Shown piece by piece: positions 17,483 through 26,644 of a stretch of DNA of 64,000 nucleotides (the first letter of the stretch is position 1; each line of letters opens with the position of its first letter). The stretch is taken from positions 3,073 through 67,072 of the forward strand of contig DASVCT010000027.1 in assembly GCA_036381475.1 (NCBI GenBank). Direction: 5' to 3'. The notes beneath the pieces were generated by a model that worked only from the letters and a program-made list of their open reading frames with translations, was not told the DNA's origin and did no database searches. The position numbers were made by a program, and so were the translations under genes. This DNA comes from ZC4RG29 sp036381475 (GTDB lineage Bacteria > Bacteroidota > Bacteroidia > Cytophagales > Cyclobacteriaceae).

Positions 17483-18133
17483 GTGCGCAGCGTTCTAATC
17501 GAAGCCCAATATCTGCCTCCGGTCTCCTACTTTGTCAGGCTGGCCGCCTTTGACCAGGTCATTATTGAAAAACACGAGCGGTTCCCGAAACGTACCTACC
17601 GTAACCGTTGTTATATTAATAGTGCACAGGGCATTGACCGGTTGGTCGTGCCCGTGTTGAGGGGTGGGAGGCCGTTGATGAGTGAAGTACGGATTGATTA
17701 CACACAGAAGTGGTTAACGCGACACTGGCGTGCCATTCAGTCGGCTTACGGCAAGGCACCTTACTTCGAGCATTACGGGTCCGCCCTGCACGACTTACTG
17801 TTTATGAAGTATGATTTCCTCCTCGAATTAAACAAGGCGTTGCTGTCATTATGTCTTGATTCGTTGGGACTATCCCGTCCCATCCTTGAAACCAGCCAGT
17901 ATGAAAAAACGCCCACAGGAGGCGTATTTGACCTCAGAAACACAATAATTGCGAAAAAAAGCACTGAATTGAAGGAAACGGATTTTCCCTTGAAATACCC
18001 TCAGGTATTTGGCAGTAAGTTTGTACCTAATCTGAGCGTGGTCGATCTAATATTATGTATGGGACCGGAAGCCGGAAGGCTGGTCAGAGCGGCCGCAGAG
18101 CGTATTGAACAAATAAAAACCGGGATACGTTAA
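17483..18133 (+). CDS. WbqC family protein
   Basis: Protein of about 216 residues matching the WbqC-like family: VLIEAQYLPPVSYFVRLAAFDQVIIEKHERFPKRTYRNRCYI at the start and EVRIDYTQKWLTRHWRAIQSAYGKAPYFEHY in the middle. WbqC proteins occur in surface polysaccharide loci, but in Bacteroidota they often stand alone near housekeeping genes; the reaction is unknown. The start is uncertain: GTG at 17483 fits the usual N-terminus, while a TTG at 17429 would add 18 residues that look non-conserved. It precedes clpC with an 81-base gap. Confidence 0.85.
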   Translation: MRSVLIEAQYLPPVSYFVRLAAFDQVIIEKHERFPKRTYRNRCYINSAQGIDRLVVPVLRGGRPLMSEVRIDYTQKWLTRHWRAIQSAYGKAPYFEHYGSALHDLLFMKYDFLLELNKALLSLCLDSLGLSRPILETSQYEKTPTGGVFDLRNTIIAKKSTELKETDFPLKYPQVFGSKFVPNLSVVDLILCMGPEAGRLVRAAAERIEQIKTGIR

Positions 18134-18214
18134 GCGTATTAAATCTTGAGTTTCAGTAGAAAAAGAAGTCAAAATAAATTCTACATTTACACTTAATCAC
18201 TTATAAATTCCATT

Positions 18215-20743
18215 ATGGAAGCTAAATTTTCCAATCGGGTTAAGGAGGTGATCTCGCTGAGCAGGGAGGAGGCGCTTCGTCTTGGGCACGATTACATCGG
18301 CACGGAGCACCTGTTGCTCGGGATGGTCCGGGAAGGCGAGGGCGTCGCGGTCGGCGTGCTGAAAAAACTCGGCGTTCCCCTGGACGAACTCCGCGCCGAG
18401 ATTGAAAAGATCTCCAAAGGAACGGCTACCCACGAGGTGAAGAACCTCGCGAACATACCTCTCACAAAGGCTTCGGAAAAAGTGTTGAAGATAACATACC
18501 TCGAAGCCAAGATATTTAAAGCCCAGTTGATCGGAACGGAACACCTGCTCCTTTCGATATTGCGCGACCAGGATAACCTGGCGACACAAATACTTAACAA
18601 GTTTGACGTCAATTACGAGGTAGTAAAGGAGATGCTGGAATACCAAACGGAAAATCCCATGGCATCTTCCGATACAGACGATCCCGACGAAGACTCTTCG
18701 AAGATCTTCAGCACCGGGGCGACCGGCAAGGAGAAAAAGGGTACGGAAAAGTCACGTACACCCGTACTCGACAACTTCGGCCGTGACCTCACCCGATTGG
18801 CGGAAGACAACAAACTCGATCCCATCGTAGGCCGCGAAAAGGAAATCGAACGCGTGGCCCAGATCCTTTCCAGGAGAAAGAAGAACAACCCGATACTGAT
18901 CGGAGAACCCGGCGTCGGCAAGACCGCAATAGCAGAAGGCCTTGCACTCCGGATCATCCAAAAGAAAGTATCACGGGTGCTCTTTGGGAAAAGGGTGGTG
19001 ACGCTCGACCTCGCTTCACTGGTTGCCGGAACAAAATACCGCGGGCAGTTTGAAGAACGGATGAAGGCCGTAATGAATGAGCTGGAAAAGTCTCCGGATG
19101 TGATCCTGTTCATCGACGAGTTGCACACGATCGTAGGTGCCGGCGGAGCGTCAGGTTCACTGGACGCGTCCAACATGTTCAAACCGGCTCTCGCTCGTGG
19201 AGAGATCCAATGCATAGGAGCTACCACGCTGGATGAGTATCGTCAATATATAGAGAAGGACGGTGCGCTTGCCCGGAGGTTCCAGATGGTCATGGTGGAT
19301 TCCACTTCCGTAGAGGAAACCATCCAGATCCTGGAGAACATCAAGGAAAAATACGAAGAACACCACCACGTGGTATATACGCCCGAGGCGATCGAGGCCT
19401 GCGTGAAGCTGTCCGACCGCTACATCAGCGACCGGTACCTGCCCGACAAGGCCATCGACGTGCTGGACGAGGCTGGAGCGCGGGTGCATATCAATAACAT
19501 CCACGTGCCGGAAGATATCGTCAAGCTCGAAGAAGCCATCGAGGAGGTAAAGAAGGAAAAGAACCGGGTCGTAAAGAGCCAGAAGTATGAAGAGGCCGCC
19601 CAGTTGCGCGATAAGGAAAAGAAACTCATCGAACAACTCGAAATTGCGAAGGCCAAGTGGGAAGAAAAGACCCGGACCGAAAAGTATACGGTCGACGAAG
19701 ATAACGTCGCTGACGTGATCGCCATGATGACGGGAATCCCTACCAAGCGGATTGCCCAGAAGGAGAGCAACAAGCTGCTCGGTATGGCGGAGGAACTCAG
19801 TGGGAAGGTCATCGGCCAGGAAGAGGCTATCAAGAAACTGACCAAGGCGATCCAAAGAACACGCGTCGGTCTCAAGGATCCGCGCAAGCCGATTGGTTCG
19901 TTCATCTTCCTGGGGCCCACGGGCGTCGGAAAGACCGAGCTCGCCAAGGTTCTGGCTACGTACCTGTTCGACAAGGAAGACGCGCTCATCCGGATCGACA
20001 TGAGCGAGTACATGGAGAAGTTTTCCGTGTCCCGCCTCGTCGGTGCCCCTCCGGGCTACGTCGGATATGAGGAAGGTGGACAGCTCACGGAAAAGGTGAG
20101 GCGTAAACCCTACTCGGTTGTGCTGCTGGATGAAATCGAAAAGGCACACCCGGATGTATTTAACATCCTGTTGCAGGTGCTTGATGATGGTATCCTGACA
20201 GACGGACTCGGCCGCAGGGTCGACTTCCGGAACACGATCATCATAATGACCAGCAACATTGGGGTACGCGACCTGAAGGACTTCGGAACCGGCATCGGTT
20301 TTACCACCTCCGCAAAACGCGAGTCGGAGGAGGAACACATGAAGTCGACGATCCAGCATGCACTGAAGCGCGCCTTTAGTCCTGAATTCCTCAACAGGCT
20401 CGACGACGTGATCGTGTTCAACTCCCTGCAACGGGAACATATACACAAGATCATCGACCTCACGCTCGCGAAACTGTTCGACCGGATTATCCAGCTCGGC
20501 TACAATGTCGAGCTCTCCGACAAGGCGAAGGACTTCCTCGCGGAAAAAGGTTACGACCATCAGTTCGGCGCCCGCCCATTGAACCGTGCCATCCAGAAAT
20601 ACCTGGAAGACCCGGTAGCGGAAGAGATTCTCAAGGGCGAAGTAGAGGAAGGCGGTACCATCCTCGCCGACCACGACGGCAAGAGCGATCACCTAACGCT
20701 GAAGGTGAAGAAGCCGAAAGCCGCCTCTAAGAAAAGCGAATGA
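18215..20743 (+). CDS. clpC: ATP-dependent Clp protease ATP-binding subunit ClpC
   Basis: Hexameric AAA+ unfoldase that feeds proteins to ClpP. The 842 residues show an N-terminal double Clp-N repeat (about 1-145), AAA-1 with Walker A GEPGVGKT (about 230) and LFIDELHTIVGAG, a UVR-type coiled region (about 440-490, VVKSQKYEEAAQLRDKEKKL), AAA-2 with Walker A GPTGVGKT (about 567) and VVLLDEIEKAHPDVFN, and a ClpB-D2-small domain. The UVR middle domain separates ClpC from ClpA. Length and motifs are normal. It is a single-gene unit: an AT-rich leader precedes it and a bidirectional terminator follows. Confidence 0.97.
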   Translation: MEAKFSNRVKEVISLSREEALRLGHDYIGTEHLLLGMVREGEGVAVGVLKKLGVPLDELRAEIEKISKGTATHEVKNLANIPLTKASEKVLKITYLEAKIFKAQLIGTEHLLLSILRDQDNLATQILNKFDVNYEVVKEMLEYQTENPMASSDTDDPDEDSSKIFSTGATGKEKKGTEKSRTPVLDNFGRDLTRLAEDNKLDPIVGREKEIERVAQILSRRKKNNPILIGEPGVGKTAIAEGLALRIIQKKVSRVLFGKRVVTLDLASLVAGTKYRGQFEERMKAVMNELEKSPDVILFIDELHTIVGAGGASGSLDASNMFKPALARGEIQCIGATTLDEYRQYIEKDGALARRFQMVMVDSTSVEETIQILENIKEKYEEHHHVVYTPEAIEACVKLSDRYISDRYLPDKAIDVLDEAGARVHINNIHVPEDIVKLEEAIEEVKKEKNRVVKSQKYEEAAQLRDKEKKLIEQLEIAKAKWEEKTRTEKYTVDEDNVADVIAMMTGIPTKRIAQKESNKLLGMAEELSGKVIGQEEAIKKLTKAIQRTRVGLKDPRKPIGSFIFLGPTGVGKTELAKVLATYLFDKEDALIRIDMSEYMEKFSVSRLVGAPPGYVGYEEGGQLTEKVRRKPYSVVLLDEIEKAHPDVFNILLQVLDDGILTDGLGRRVDFRNTIIIMTSNIGVRDLKDFGTGIGFTTSAKRESEEEHMKSTIQHALKRAFSPEFLNRLDDVIVFNSLQREHIHKIIDLTLAKLFDRIIQLGYNVELSDKAKDFLAEKGYDHQFGARPLNRAIQKYLEDPVAEEILKGEVEEGGTILADHDGKSDHLTLKVKKPKAASKKSE

Positions 20744-20747
20744 ACGC

Positions 20748-20779
20748 AGTAGTAGGCAGTGGGCAGTAGGCAGTGGGTA
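20748..20779. repeat. GGCAGTR heptamer tandem repeat
   Basis: Directly after the clpC stop codon: units GGCAGTG, GGCAGTA, GGCAGTG in tandem (AGTAGGCAGTGGGCAGTAGG and continuing). It resembles the short tandemly repeated repetitive (STRR) sequences described in cyanobacteria. It sits between the stop codon and the terminator hairpin. Confidence 0.65.
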
Positions 20780-20786
20780 ACGGCAT

Positions 20787-20820
20787 AAAAATAGCCTCGT
20801 TTTCACGAGGCTATTTTTTT
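20787..20820. terminator. Bidirectional terminator between clpC and the convergent membrane protein gene
   Basis: Stem AAAATAGCCTCGT / ACGAGGCTATTTT with loop TTTC, followed by a T run to 20820 on the plus strand and preceded by an A run for the minus strand. It serves both clpC and the gene ending at 20823. Confidence 0.85.
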
Positions 20821-20822
20821 GT

Positions 20823-22907
20823 TTAATATCCGCCAAAGTACTTCCTGAAAAACCACTCCACTCCCGCAAGCAGCAGCAACACAAAGAACAGCATCCTTAA
20901 ATTGATCAGCGCGTTGTAGGTTTCTTCGCTCCGGATAACACCGGTGGCTTCTTTTTCTGAAAGGCCTGTGCTGAGACTTTCCAGATTGTCGGTGGTAAAA
21001 AACTTTCCGCCGGTATTGGCAGCGAGTTTCCGTAGCAGATCAAAGTCGGCCGTGAGATTTTGCAATTCGATTACTTGCGTCACCACAGCAAACTGTCCCC
21101 GCACTTCCTCCTTGCGGCCGTTGATCTCCGTTTGCGAGCGATAGCGGTATACCCCTTCGCGCAATCCTCCGATTTGGTAGCGCGTGTTGCCGGGACTCGT
21201 GACATAGGTGTACCGGTTTACTTTTCCCTGGTCGCCCGTGATCTCGATGTCGATCGTGTTCCCGTATACCGGCTCGAAAATATCGTCGTACACCTGGCTT
21301 TCGAAGACGACCTGCTCTACATCAGAGAATTCCTGCTTAATCGGATAGCTCCTGAACCGGCGCCGCTCATCCGTTGTACTCAGGTATTGAATGAGTTTTC
21401 CGAAGAGTTCGTCGAAGCCCTCTGCCCGGCCGGTTTGTTCAAACTCATCCAGACGCCACCGCCACAATCCCTCGCCCATCATGATGGCCATCTTTCGGCC
21501 GTTCCTTTCCTCGACGGCCAGCAGGGGCTTATCGGTAGAGATGGTTCCTATCTTCTGATACAAGAGCGGCCGCGCGCTGAGCGGGAAATGGAATTTGCCA
21601 AACGGTACTGACACGGGCGGATATCCGGTTACCACTGAGTTTGCTTCAGCCGACACGGTAAAGTTTGAAAAGGACGTGTTGATTACGGGCGTTACCTCAT
21701 CATAGTCCCTCGGGATACCATCCACCTCCAGCGGCACGTCATCCCGGGCAAGCAGGGCCAGGTCGCTTTGTGGGCCGAGTATGAAGAATGCTGCGTTCTT
21801 GTTCTTCATGAACTCATTGTAGCGGGCACGGGTGCGTCCCTGTCGATCGGGGCTCTGGTGAAAGATCACGAGGTCAACATCCTCAGGTGCTACACCTTCA
21901 GGCGGTTCTTTCACAACGCCGGGAATTTCCAGGATCAGATCGTAGTTGGCGTTCTGCTCCACCACCGTACGCAATGCCTTGATATCCGGGTGAGGCGACG
22001 GTGCGATGATGGCAATCTTCTTTTTTCCTTCCACCACCTCGACGAAAATAGTTGCCCGGTTGTTGCGCACGTTGGTTTCTCCGGGAACAGCATCTACCGC
22101 GAGGTCGTATTTCTGAATTCCCTGTTCGTCGGCCTGAACCTGGAAATCATACGTTACAAAGGTTTCATCGCCGGTATCTTTTGTTGACTGATCGATCGTC
22201 CTTCCCTTATGTTGCAGGGTTACGGTCAACCGACGGTTGTCAATTCCCTTCAGTATCACTTCAACGCGTACGGGAAACTTGTTGCCCTGGTAAGCGAGCT
22301 TGTTAAATGCCACATTGCGAATAGCAACATCGATGCGCTGCGTCGTATCGCCCACGCCCAGCGTGTGAACGGGAAACTTGTAGTTCGCGAACAACGGAGA
22401 GATGCCTGTGTTGTAGATGCCATCGGACACCAGCAGGACGCCGCCAAACTTTTTTCCTTCGTACCGGTTGCTGACGTTTTCCAGCGCGCCCTCCAGGTCG
22501 GTAACCCGGGCATTGAAATCCGGGGCGGACGTCTCATGTCCCTCAAGGTCGGTATAGGCGACGTCATAACCTTTTTCCTCCAGGCTCGCAGCAAGGGAGT
22601 TCAGTTCCCGATCCACAGCAACCAGCGTGGTTGAGTCCGTCACCTCGGCCACAGACCCGGAGTTGTCGCGCAGAATAACGAACATGGGCTTTTCTGTGAA
22701 ACGGGTAATCTGACGGACGATCGGCCCGAGCAGAAGGAAAGCCAGAAGGAACGCAAGCAGGGCACGCAACCCGAAGAGTACGCGGTTGATCATTACCGGC
22801 CACGGATGGTGGGTGCGGTAGAGCAGCAGGGCATAACCGGCACCCACCGCCAGGCATACGAGTATGAAGGCGGGGGAAGATTCAAATATGATACGCTGGT
22901 TTTCCAT
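20823..22907 (-). CDS. Large membrane protein with von Willebrand A-like region
   Basis: Protein of 694 residues with two N-terminal helices (about 10-28 and 42-64), a large extracytoplasmic part and one C-terminal helix (about 668-688). Residues about 77-210 resemble a VWA fold: MFVILRDNSGSV gives a D-x-S-x-S metal site and GGVLLVSDGIYNTGISPLF follows. The central part (about 300-500) has the look of a glutamine-amidotransferase-like or alpha/beta segment, as in BatA/YfbK-like membrane proteins of Bacteroidota. It is encoded alone, between the clpC terminator and rarA. The function is unknown; a role in envelope integrity is only inferred from the architecture. Confidence 0.75.
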   Translation of the reverse strand: MENQRIIFESSPAFILVCLAVGAGYALLLYRTHHPWPVMINRVLFGLRALLAFLLAFLLLGPIVRQITRFTEKPMFVILRDNSGSVAEVTDSTTLVAVDRELNSLAASLEEKGYDVAYTDLEGHETSAPDFNARVTDLEGALENVSNRYEGKKFGGVLLVSDGIYNTGISPLFANYKFPVHTLGVGDTTQRIDVAIRNVAFNKLAYQGNKFPVRVEVILKGIDNRRLTVTLQHKGRTIDQSTKDTGDETFVTYDFQVQADEQGIQKYDLAVDAVPGETNVRNNRATIFVEVVEGKKKIAIIAPSPHPDIKALRTVVEQNANYDLILEIPGVVKEPPEGVAPEDVDLVIFHQSPDRQGRTRARYNEFMKNKNAAFFILGPQSDLALLARDDVPLEVDGIPRDYDEVTPVINTSFSNFTVSAEANSVVTGYPPVSVPFGKFHFPLSARPLLYQKIGTISTDKPLLAVEERNGRKMAIMMGEGLWRWRLDEFEQTGRAEGFDELFGKLIQYLSTTDERRRFRSYPIKQEFSDVEQVVFESQVYDDIFEPVYGNTIDIEITGDQGKVNRYTYVTSPGNTRYQIGGLREGVYRYRSQTEINGRKEEVRGQFAVVTQVIELQNLTADFDLLRKLAANTGGKFFTTDNLESLSTGLSEKEATGVIRSEETYNALINLRMLFFVLLLLAGVEWFFRKYFGGY

Positions 22908-22999
22908 GCCTGGTCCTCAAAATCCCGGGATGTTCCGCAAATATCACTTATCCGCGGGCATTTGCCATGCAATCCTCTGCCAGTGGTAACGGACCTGAC

Positions 23000-24277
23000 C
23001 TAATACCCGTATTTTTCTTTCCACAGCGCCCGCAGATACTTTCTCAACTCGTCTTCCCGTGGATTGTTGCCCGGCTCGTAGAATTTCGTTCCGGACAGCG
23101 AGTCAGGCAGGAATTCCATCTCCGTAAAATTACCCTCGTAGTCGTGGGCATAGCGGTAGTTTGTCCCGTAGCCCAGGTCTTTCATGAGTTTTGTCGGCGC
23201 GTTCCGGATCGCCAGCGGCACGGGAAGATCCCCCGTTTCCCGGACGGTCCGCAGGGCATCCTCGATCGCCATATAACTTGCATTGCTTTTCGGAGAAGCG
23301 GCGAGGTATATCGCACATTGGGCGAGGATGATGCGCGCTTCGGGGTATCCGATGAGGTTTACCGCCTGGAACGTGTTGGTGGCGATCACGAGCGCGGTAG
23401 GATTCGCGTTCCCGATGTCTTCCGAGGCAAGAATTACCATGCGGCGGGCAATGAACTTTACATCCTCTCCGCCTTCCACCATGCGCGCGAGGTAATATAC
23501 GGCTGCGTTGGGGTCGCTTCCCCGGATCGACTTGATGAATGCGCTGATGATGTCATAGTGTTGCTCCCCACTTTTGTCGTATACAGCAATTCGCTTTTGC
23601 GCCACGTCCATTACGAGCGCGTCGGTAATTTCAATCGGGCCCTTCGGAAATGTCTCGGCTATGAGTTCGATCAGGTTCAGCAGTTTCCGCGCATCGCCGC
23701 CAGACAGGTTTAGTAAGGCCTTGTGTTCGCGCAACGTGATGTCGCGTTTGGAGAGCACCTCATCCCGGGCTAAGGCCGCGTGAACCAGTTCCAGCAGGTT
23801 TTCTTCGGAGAGCGGCTCCAGGGTGTATACCTGGCATCGCGACAGGAGTGCGGAGTTGACTTCGAAGGAGGGGTTCTCCGTCGTAGCGCCGATCAGCGTG
23901 ATCGTTCCCTTTTCGACGGCGCCAAGCAGCGCGTCCTGCTGGGCTTTGTTAAAGCGGTGAATTTCGTCGATGAACAGGATGGCACGCGATGAGCGCCGGG
24001 CCTTTTCGATGACTTCCCGTACTTCCTTCACGCCTGAACTAACAGCGCTCAGCGTATAGAAACTTCTCTTCACCTCGTGAGCGATAATGTTGGCGATCGT
24101 CGTTTTGCCCACCCCGGGCGGTCCCCAGAGGATCATAGATGGGACGTTGCCAGCGCGAATCGCCTTTCGGATGACGCCCTCCGGCCCCACCAGGTGTTGC
24201 TGGCCAATAAGGTCGTCGAGGCGCCGGGGCCGCATACGCTCCGCCAGCGGGGCCATTTCTGAAAACAGGGTGTCCAT
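23000..24277 (-). CDS. rarA: Replication-associated recombination protein RarA (MgsA), AAA+ ATPase
   Basis: Clamp-loader-related ATPase that acts at stalled replication forks. The 425-residue protein starts MDTLFSEMAPLAERMRPRRL, typical for the family. It has Walker A GPPGVGKT (about 51-58), Walker B LFIDEIHRFNKAQQDALL, sensor TENPSFEVNSALLSRCQVY, and the C-terminal MgsA tetramer region (about 255-420) with DIISAFIKSIRGSDPNAAVYYLARM. Length is normal. It is divergent from the GH140 gene, and two structured repeats fill the space between them. Confidence 0.95.
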   Translation of the reverse strand: MDTLFSEMAPLAERMRPRRLDDLIGQQHLVGPEGVIRKAIRAGNVPSMILWGPPGVGKTTIANIIAHEVKRSFYTLSAVSSGVKEVREVIEKARRSSRAILFIDEIHRFNKAQQDALLGAVEKGTITLIGATTENPSFEVNSALLSRCQVYTLEPLSEENLLELVHAALARDEVLSKRDITLREHKALLNLSGGDARKLLNLIELIAETFPKGPIEITDALVMDVAQKRIAVYDKSGEQHYDIISAFIKSIRGSDPNAAVYYLARMVEGGEDVKFIARRMVILASEDIGNANPTALVIATNTFQAVNLIGYPEARIILAQCAIYLAASPKSNASYMAIEDALRTVRETGDLPVPLAIRNAPTKLMKDLGYGTNYRYAHDYEGNFTEMEFLPDSLSGTKFYEPGNNPREDELRKYLRALWKEKYGY

Positions 24278-24383
24278 GGTTCTGCGATCGCCCGATGAAG
24301 TGGTCCATCGGCATCAATCCCTTAAAACACTAATTAACGCAAAACAAATTCATTCTTGATCATTGAGTGACAGTGCCTTCGAC

Positions 24384-24559
24384 AGAGTGAGTGTGAGTGT
24401 GAGAGCGAAGAATTGAAGCCCCGTAGGGGCGACATGGTGGTAGCCCAGGGCGCAGCCCTGGGATAAGGTCGTGCGGTAGGATGCGCGCCACAGGAAATCT
24501 GTTTTCGAGGTACACCCTTTATTGGCGCGCAACAAGATACCCCAGAATCGAGGCAAAAA
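24384..24559. repeat. Structured intergenic element, copy 1 (three hairpins)
   Basis: Begins with AGAGTGAGTGTGAGTGTGAG. Hairpin 1: GCCCC-GTA-GGGGC (24418-24430). Hairpin 2: GCCCAGGGC-GCA-GCCCTGGG (24443-24462). Hairpin 3: TGCGCGCCA (24482-24490) with TGGCGCGCA (24523-24531) around a loop containing CAGGAAATCTGTTTTCGAGG and then TACACC. The tail ends in GCAAAAA before the next unit starts with the same GAGTGAG repeat. Three further copies are at 24560, 30119 and 30372. Confidence 0.85.
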
Positions 24560-24751
24560 CAGAGTGAGTGTGAGTGTGAGAGCGAAGAATTTGAAGCCCC
24601 GTAGGGGCGGAATGTTTGTAGCCCGGGGCAAGACCGTCAGGTCGACGCCCCGGGCTAGAGTCGTCCGGGGTGGTCGCGCGCCACAGGAAATCTATTTTCG
24701 AGGTACACCTTCTCTTGGCGCGCAACAAGATACCCCGGAATCGAAGCAAAA
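24560..24751. repeat. Structured intergenic element, copy 2 (tandem to copy 1)
   Basis: Same order of parts as copy 1. Hairpin 1 at 24596-24608. Hairpin 2 is longer: TAGCCCGGGGC (24619-24629) with GCCCCGGGCTA (24647-24657), plus an inner GACC/GGTC pair. Hairpin 3: GCGCGCCA (24676-24683) with TGGCGCGC (24716-24723), with the loop motif GAGGTACACC kept. A partial third unit (GAGTGAGTGTGAGAGCGAGG) follows at 24752-24778. Confidence 0.85.
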
Positions 24752-24844
24752 ACAGAGTGAGTGTGAGAGCGAGGAGAATAGCGTAACAAACAATCGATGG
24801 CCGGTAATTCTTATCTTGGCCACAAGACAACCCTAAACCCATAG

Positions 24845-26311
24845 ATGACCCGTATGAGAAGACTTTTTACAACCGTGATGCTAATCCTGCTGACTGCAGG
24901 CGCGTTTGCCCAGGTCCGGGTATCGGACAACGGACGGTTTCTGCAGACAAAAGATGGAAAGCCCTTTTTCTGGCTGGGCGACACCGACTGGGAAATGTTC
25001 CACCGCCTGACGCGGGAGGAAATTGAGACGTTTATCGCCACGCGTCATGAACAGGGATTCAATGTCTTGCAGGCTGTTGCGCTTGCAGAGGAAAACGGCA
25101 TCCGCGAACCCAACCGGTATGGCGACTGGCCGCTGAACAACGAAGACCCCGGGCAACTGCTGACCACGCCCGGTAGTGATCCAAAAAACGATTATGAGTA
25201 CGACTATTGGGATCACGTCGACTTTGCAATACAAAAAGCAGCAGAAAAGGGCATGTATGTCGGGCTGCTCCCGACCTGGGGCGATAAGGTCGCGCATCTT
25301 TGGGGTACAGGACCGATAATTTTTAACGAAGAAAACGCCGAGGTTTACGGCCGGTCGCTCGCCACGCGTTACAAAGATCGATGGAATGTAATCTGGATAT
25401 TAGGCGGTGATCGTCCTGCCGCCTACAAATCTAACCGCGACGGTACCGAGAAGGAGTATGACGATCGTCCCATATGGCGGGCGATGGCGCGCGGCATCGA
25501 AAGTGTGCTGGGAAAGGATGCCTTCATCACATATCATCCACAGGGAGGAGCCGGGAACCGTTCGAGCACCTCTATCCATGACGAGGCCTGGCTCGACATG
25601 AACGCGTTCCAGTCGAGCCACGGTTCACGTGAAGTGAACTGTTGGAATTGGATCACGGAGGATTTGGCAAAGACGCCGCAAAAGCCCACGCTCGACATGG
25701 AGCCGTGTTACGAGGATCACCCAGTGAATCCCTGGGACGGAAAGTGGACGCGCGAAGGCAGGGGGTACTTTCACGCTTACGACGTGCGCGCGCGTATCTA
25801 TCGCACCGTCTTTGCCGGAGGATGTGGTGTTACGTATGGTCATCACCACGTATGGCAGTTCATGAATGAAAAGCTGTACAAACCCATCAACGTTGGCGAC
25901 ACCATCATACCATGGCAGAACGCGATCAAGGCTGAGGCTGCGGGGGAGATGCAACATTTGAAGAACCTGATGCTATCGCGTCCTTACTTTTCACGCATTG
26001 GTGATCAGAGTTTGATCAAGTCGCGTTACGCCGCCAACAACGACGAATACATCGCCGCCACACGTGATGAAGGCGGCAGTTATGCGATGATCTATCTTCC
26101 TCAGAACAAGGCTGTACGAATTAATCTCGGTGCAATCACCGGCGACACTAAAAACGTTTGGTGGTTCAATCCCCGGGATGGCAAAGCGACTTCTGCGGGA
26201 ACTGTAAAAGGAAAAGGAACGAAGACCTTCACGCCGCCGAAGGAAGGGAAGGATTGGGTGTTGGTGGTGGATGATGCAGGGAAAGGTTTTTCAGCGCCGG
26301 GAGAGCAATAG
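24845..26311 (+). CDS. Secreted glycoside hydrolase, DUF4038/GH140-like (apiosidase type)
   Basis: Exported protein of 488 residues. Signal peptide 1-23 (ending GAFAQ). Residues about 28-370 match the DUF4038 (beta/alpha)8 catalytic domain: FFWLGDTDWEMFHRLTREE near the start, GMYVGLLPTWGDKV and WNVIWILGGDRPAAY later. The C-terminal 100 residues match the small 'putative collagen-binding' beta-sandwich (SYAMIYLPQNKAVRINLG, WWFNPRDGKA). Characterised relatives are GH140 apiosidases acting on pectin rhamnogalacturonan II side chains; substrate specificity here is inferred. It is a lone gene, not in the SusC/SusD locus. The last codon and its TAG stop coincide with the first bases of a NNGCAG repeat. 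Confidence 0.85.
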   Translation: MTRMRRLFTTVMLILLTAGAFAQVRVSDNGRFLQTKDGKPFFWLGDTDWEMFHRLTREEIETFIATRHEQGFNVLQAVALAEENGIREPNRYGDWPLNNEDPGQLLTTPGSDPKNDYEYDYWDHVDFAIQKAAEKGMYVGLLPTWGDKVAHLWGTGPIIFNEENAEVYGRSLATRYKDRWNVIWILGGDRPAAYKSNRDGTEKEYDDRPIWRAMARGIESVLGKDAFITYHPQGGAGNRSSTSIHDEAWLDMNAFQSSHGSREVNCWNWITEDLAKTPQKPTLDMEPCYEDHPVNPWDGKWTREGRGYFHAYDVRARIYRTVFAGGCGVTYGHHHVWQFMNEKLYKPINVGDTIIPWQNAIKAEAAGEMQHLKNLMLSRPYFSRIGDQSLIKSRYAANNDEYIAATRDEGGSYAMIYLPQNKAVRINLGAITGDTKNVWWFNPRDGKATSAGTVKGKGTKTFTPPKEGKDWVLVVDDAGKGFSAPGEQ

Positions 26312-26389
26312 TTGCAGATGCAGTCGCAGATGCAAAGGTTAACTATAAAGTTTGGTCTTAACGGAACATTTGCAACTGCTAATACGACT
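26309..26389. repeat. NNGCAG hexamer repeat, copy 2, with inverted partner
   Basis: Plus strand TAG TTGCAG ATGCAG TCGCAG ATGCAA (26309-26335); the TAG is the stop codon of the GH140 gene. An inverted, degenerate partner (TTTGCAACTGC ... CGACTGCA) lies at about 26369-26392, so the pair could form a long imperfect hairpin. Confidence 0.7.
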
Positions 26390-26399
26390 GCACCGGTCA

Positions 26400-26640
26400 T
26401 TATCCGAACCGCGCCCACAGCCAAACGGCCATGAGTCCAGCGACCCTGCAGCTCCGGCGACCTCGCGGATTAAGGGAAAAAACAGTAATATTGTAAGGCT
26501 CCCGATCTACGCGGAGGTAGATCCCCACGAGGGCCGACATCGTCTGAATTATGAGCAGCGCGAAAGCCATTCAGAATAGCCAACGGACAACCAGCGACCA
26601 TAAAAAATCCCTGAAGCCTGAAGATCGCTAATAAATCTAC
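26400..26640 (-). pseudogene. Possible remnant of a small membrane protein gene
   Basis: Read on the minus strand, one frame gives GFFMVAGCPLAILNGFRAAH and further residues to ALQYYCFFP before a stop at 26470. After a one-base shift the next frame gives VAGLMAVWLWARFG and a stop at 26400-26402, which looks like a membrane-protein C-terminus. This suggests one frameshifted gene overlapping the start of the AraC-type regulator on the other strand. The evidence is only protein-like composition; I cannot name a family. Confidence 0.3.
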
Positions 26641-26644
26641 ACCT

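Larger units (their letters stand above)
24278..24844. other. Intergenic region of 567 bases, mostly repeat DNA
   Basis: The interval lies between two divergent genes, rarA and the GH140 gene. Bases 24384-24751 are two tandem structured elements and 24752-24778 is the start of a third. Only about 100 bases on the rarA side and about 65 on the GH140 side are left for promoters. No convincing gene is present; the open frames across it are repeat readings. Confidence 0.7.

Noticed and set aside
19157..20692. 511-codon minus-strand open frame opposite clpC
   Set aside because: It is the antisense of a clear clpC reading, has low-complexity Leu/Phe/Asp-rich composition and no conserved motif.
24384..24778. 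CRISPR array impression from regularly spaced repeats
   Set aside because: Units are about 175-190 bp and related along their whole length; there are no 25-40 bp repeats with unique spacers and no cas genes.
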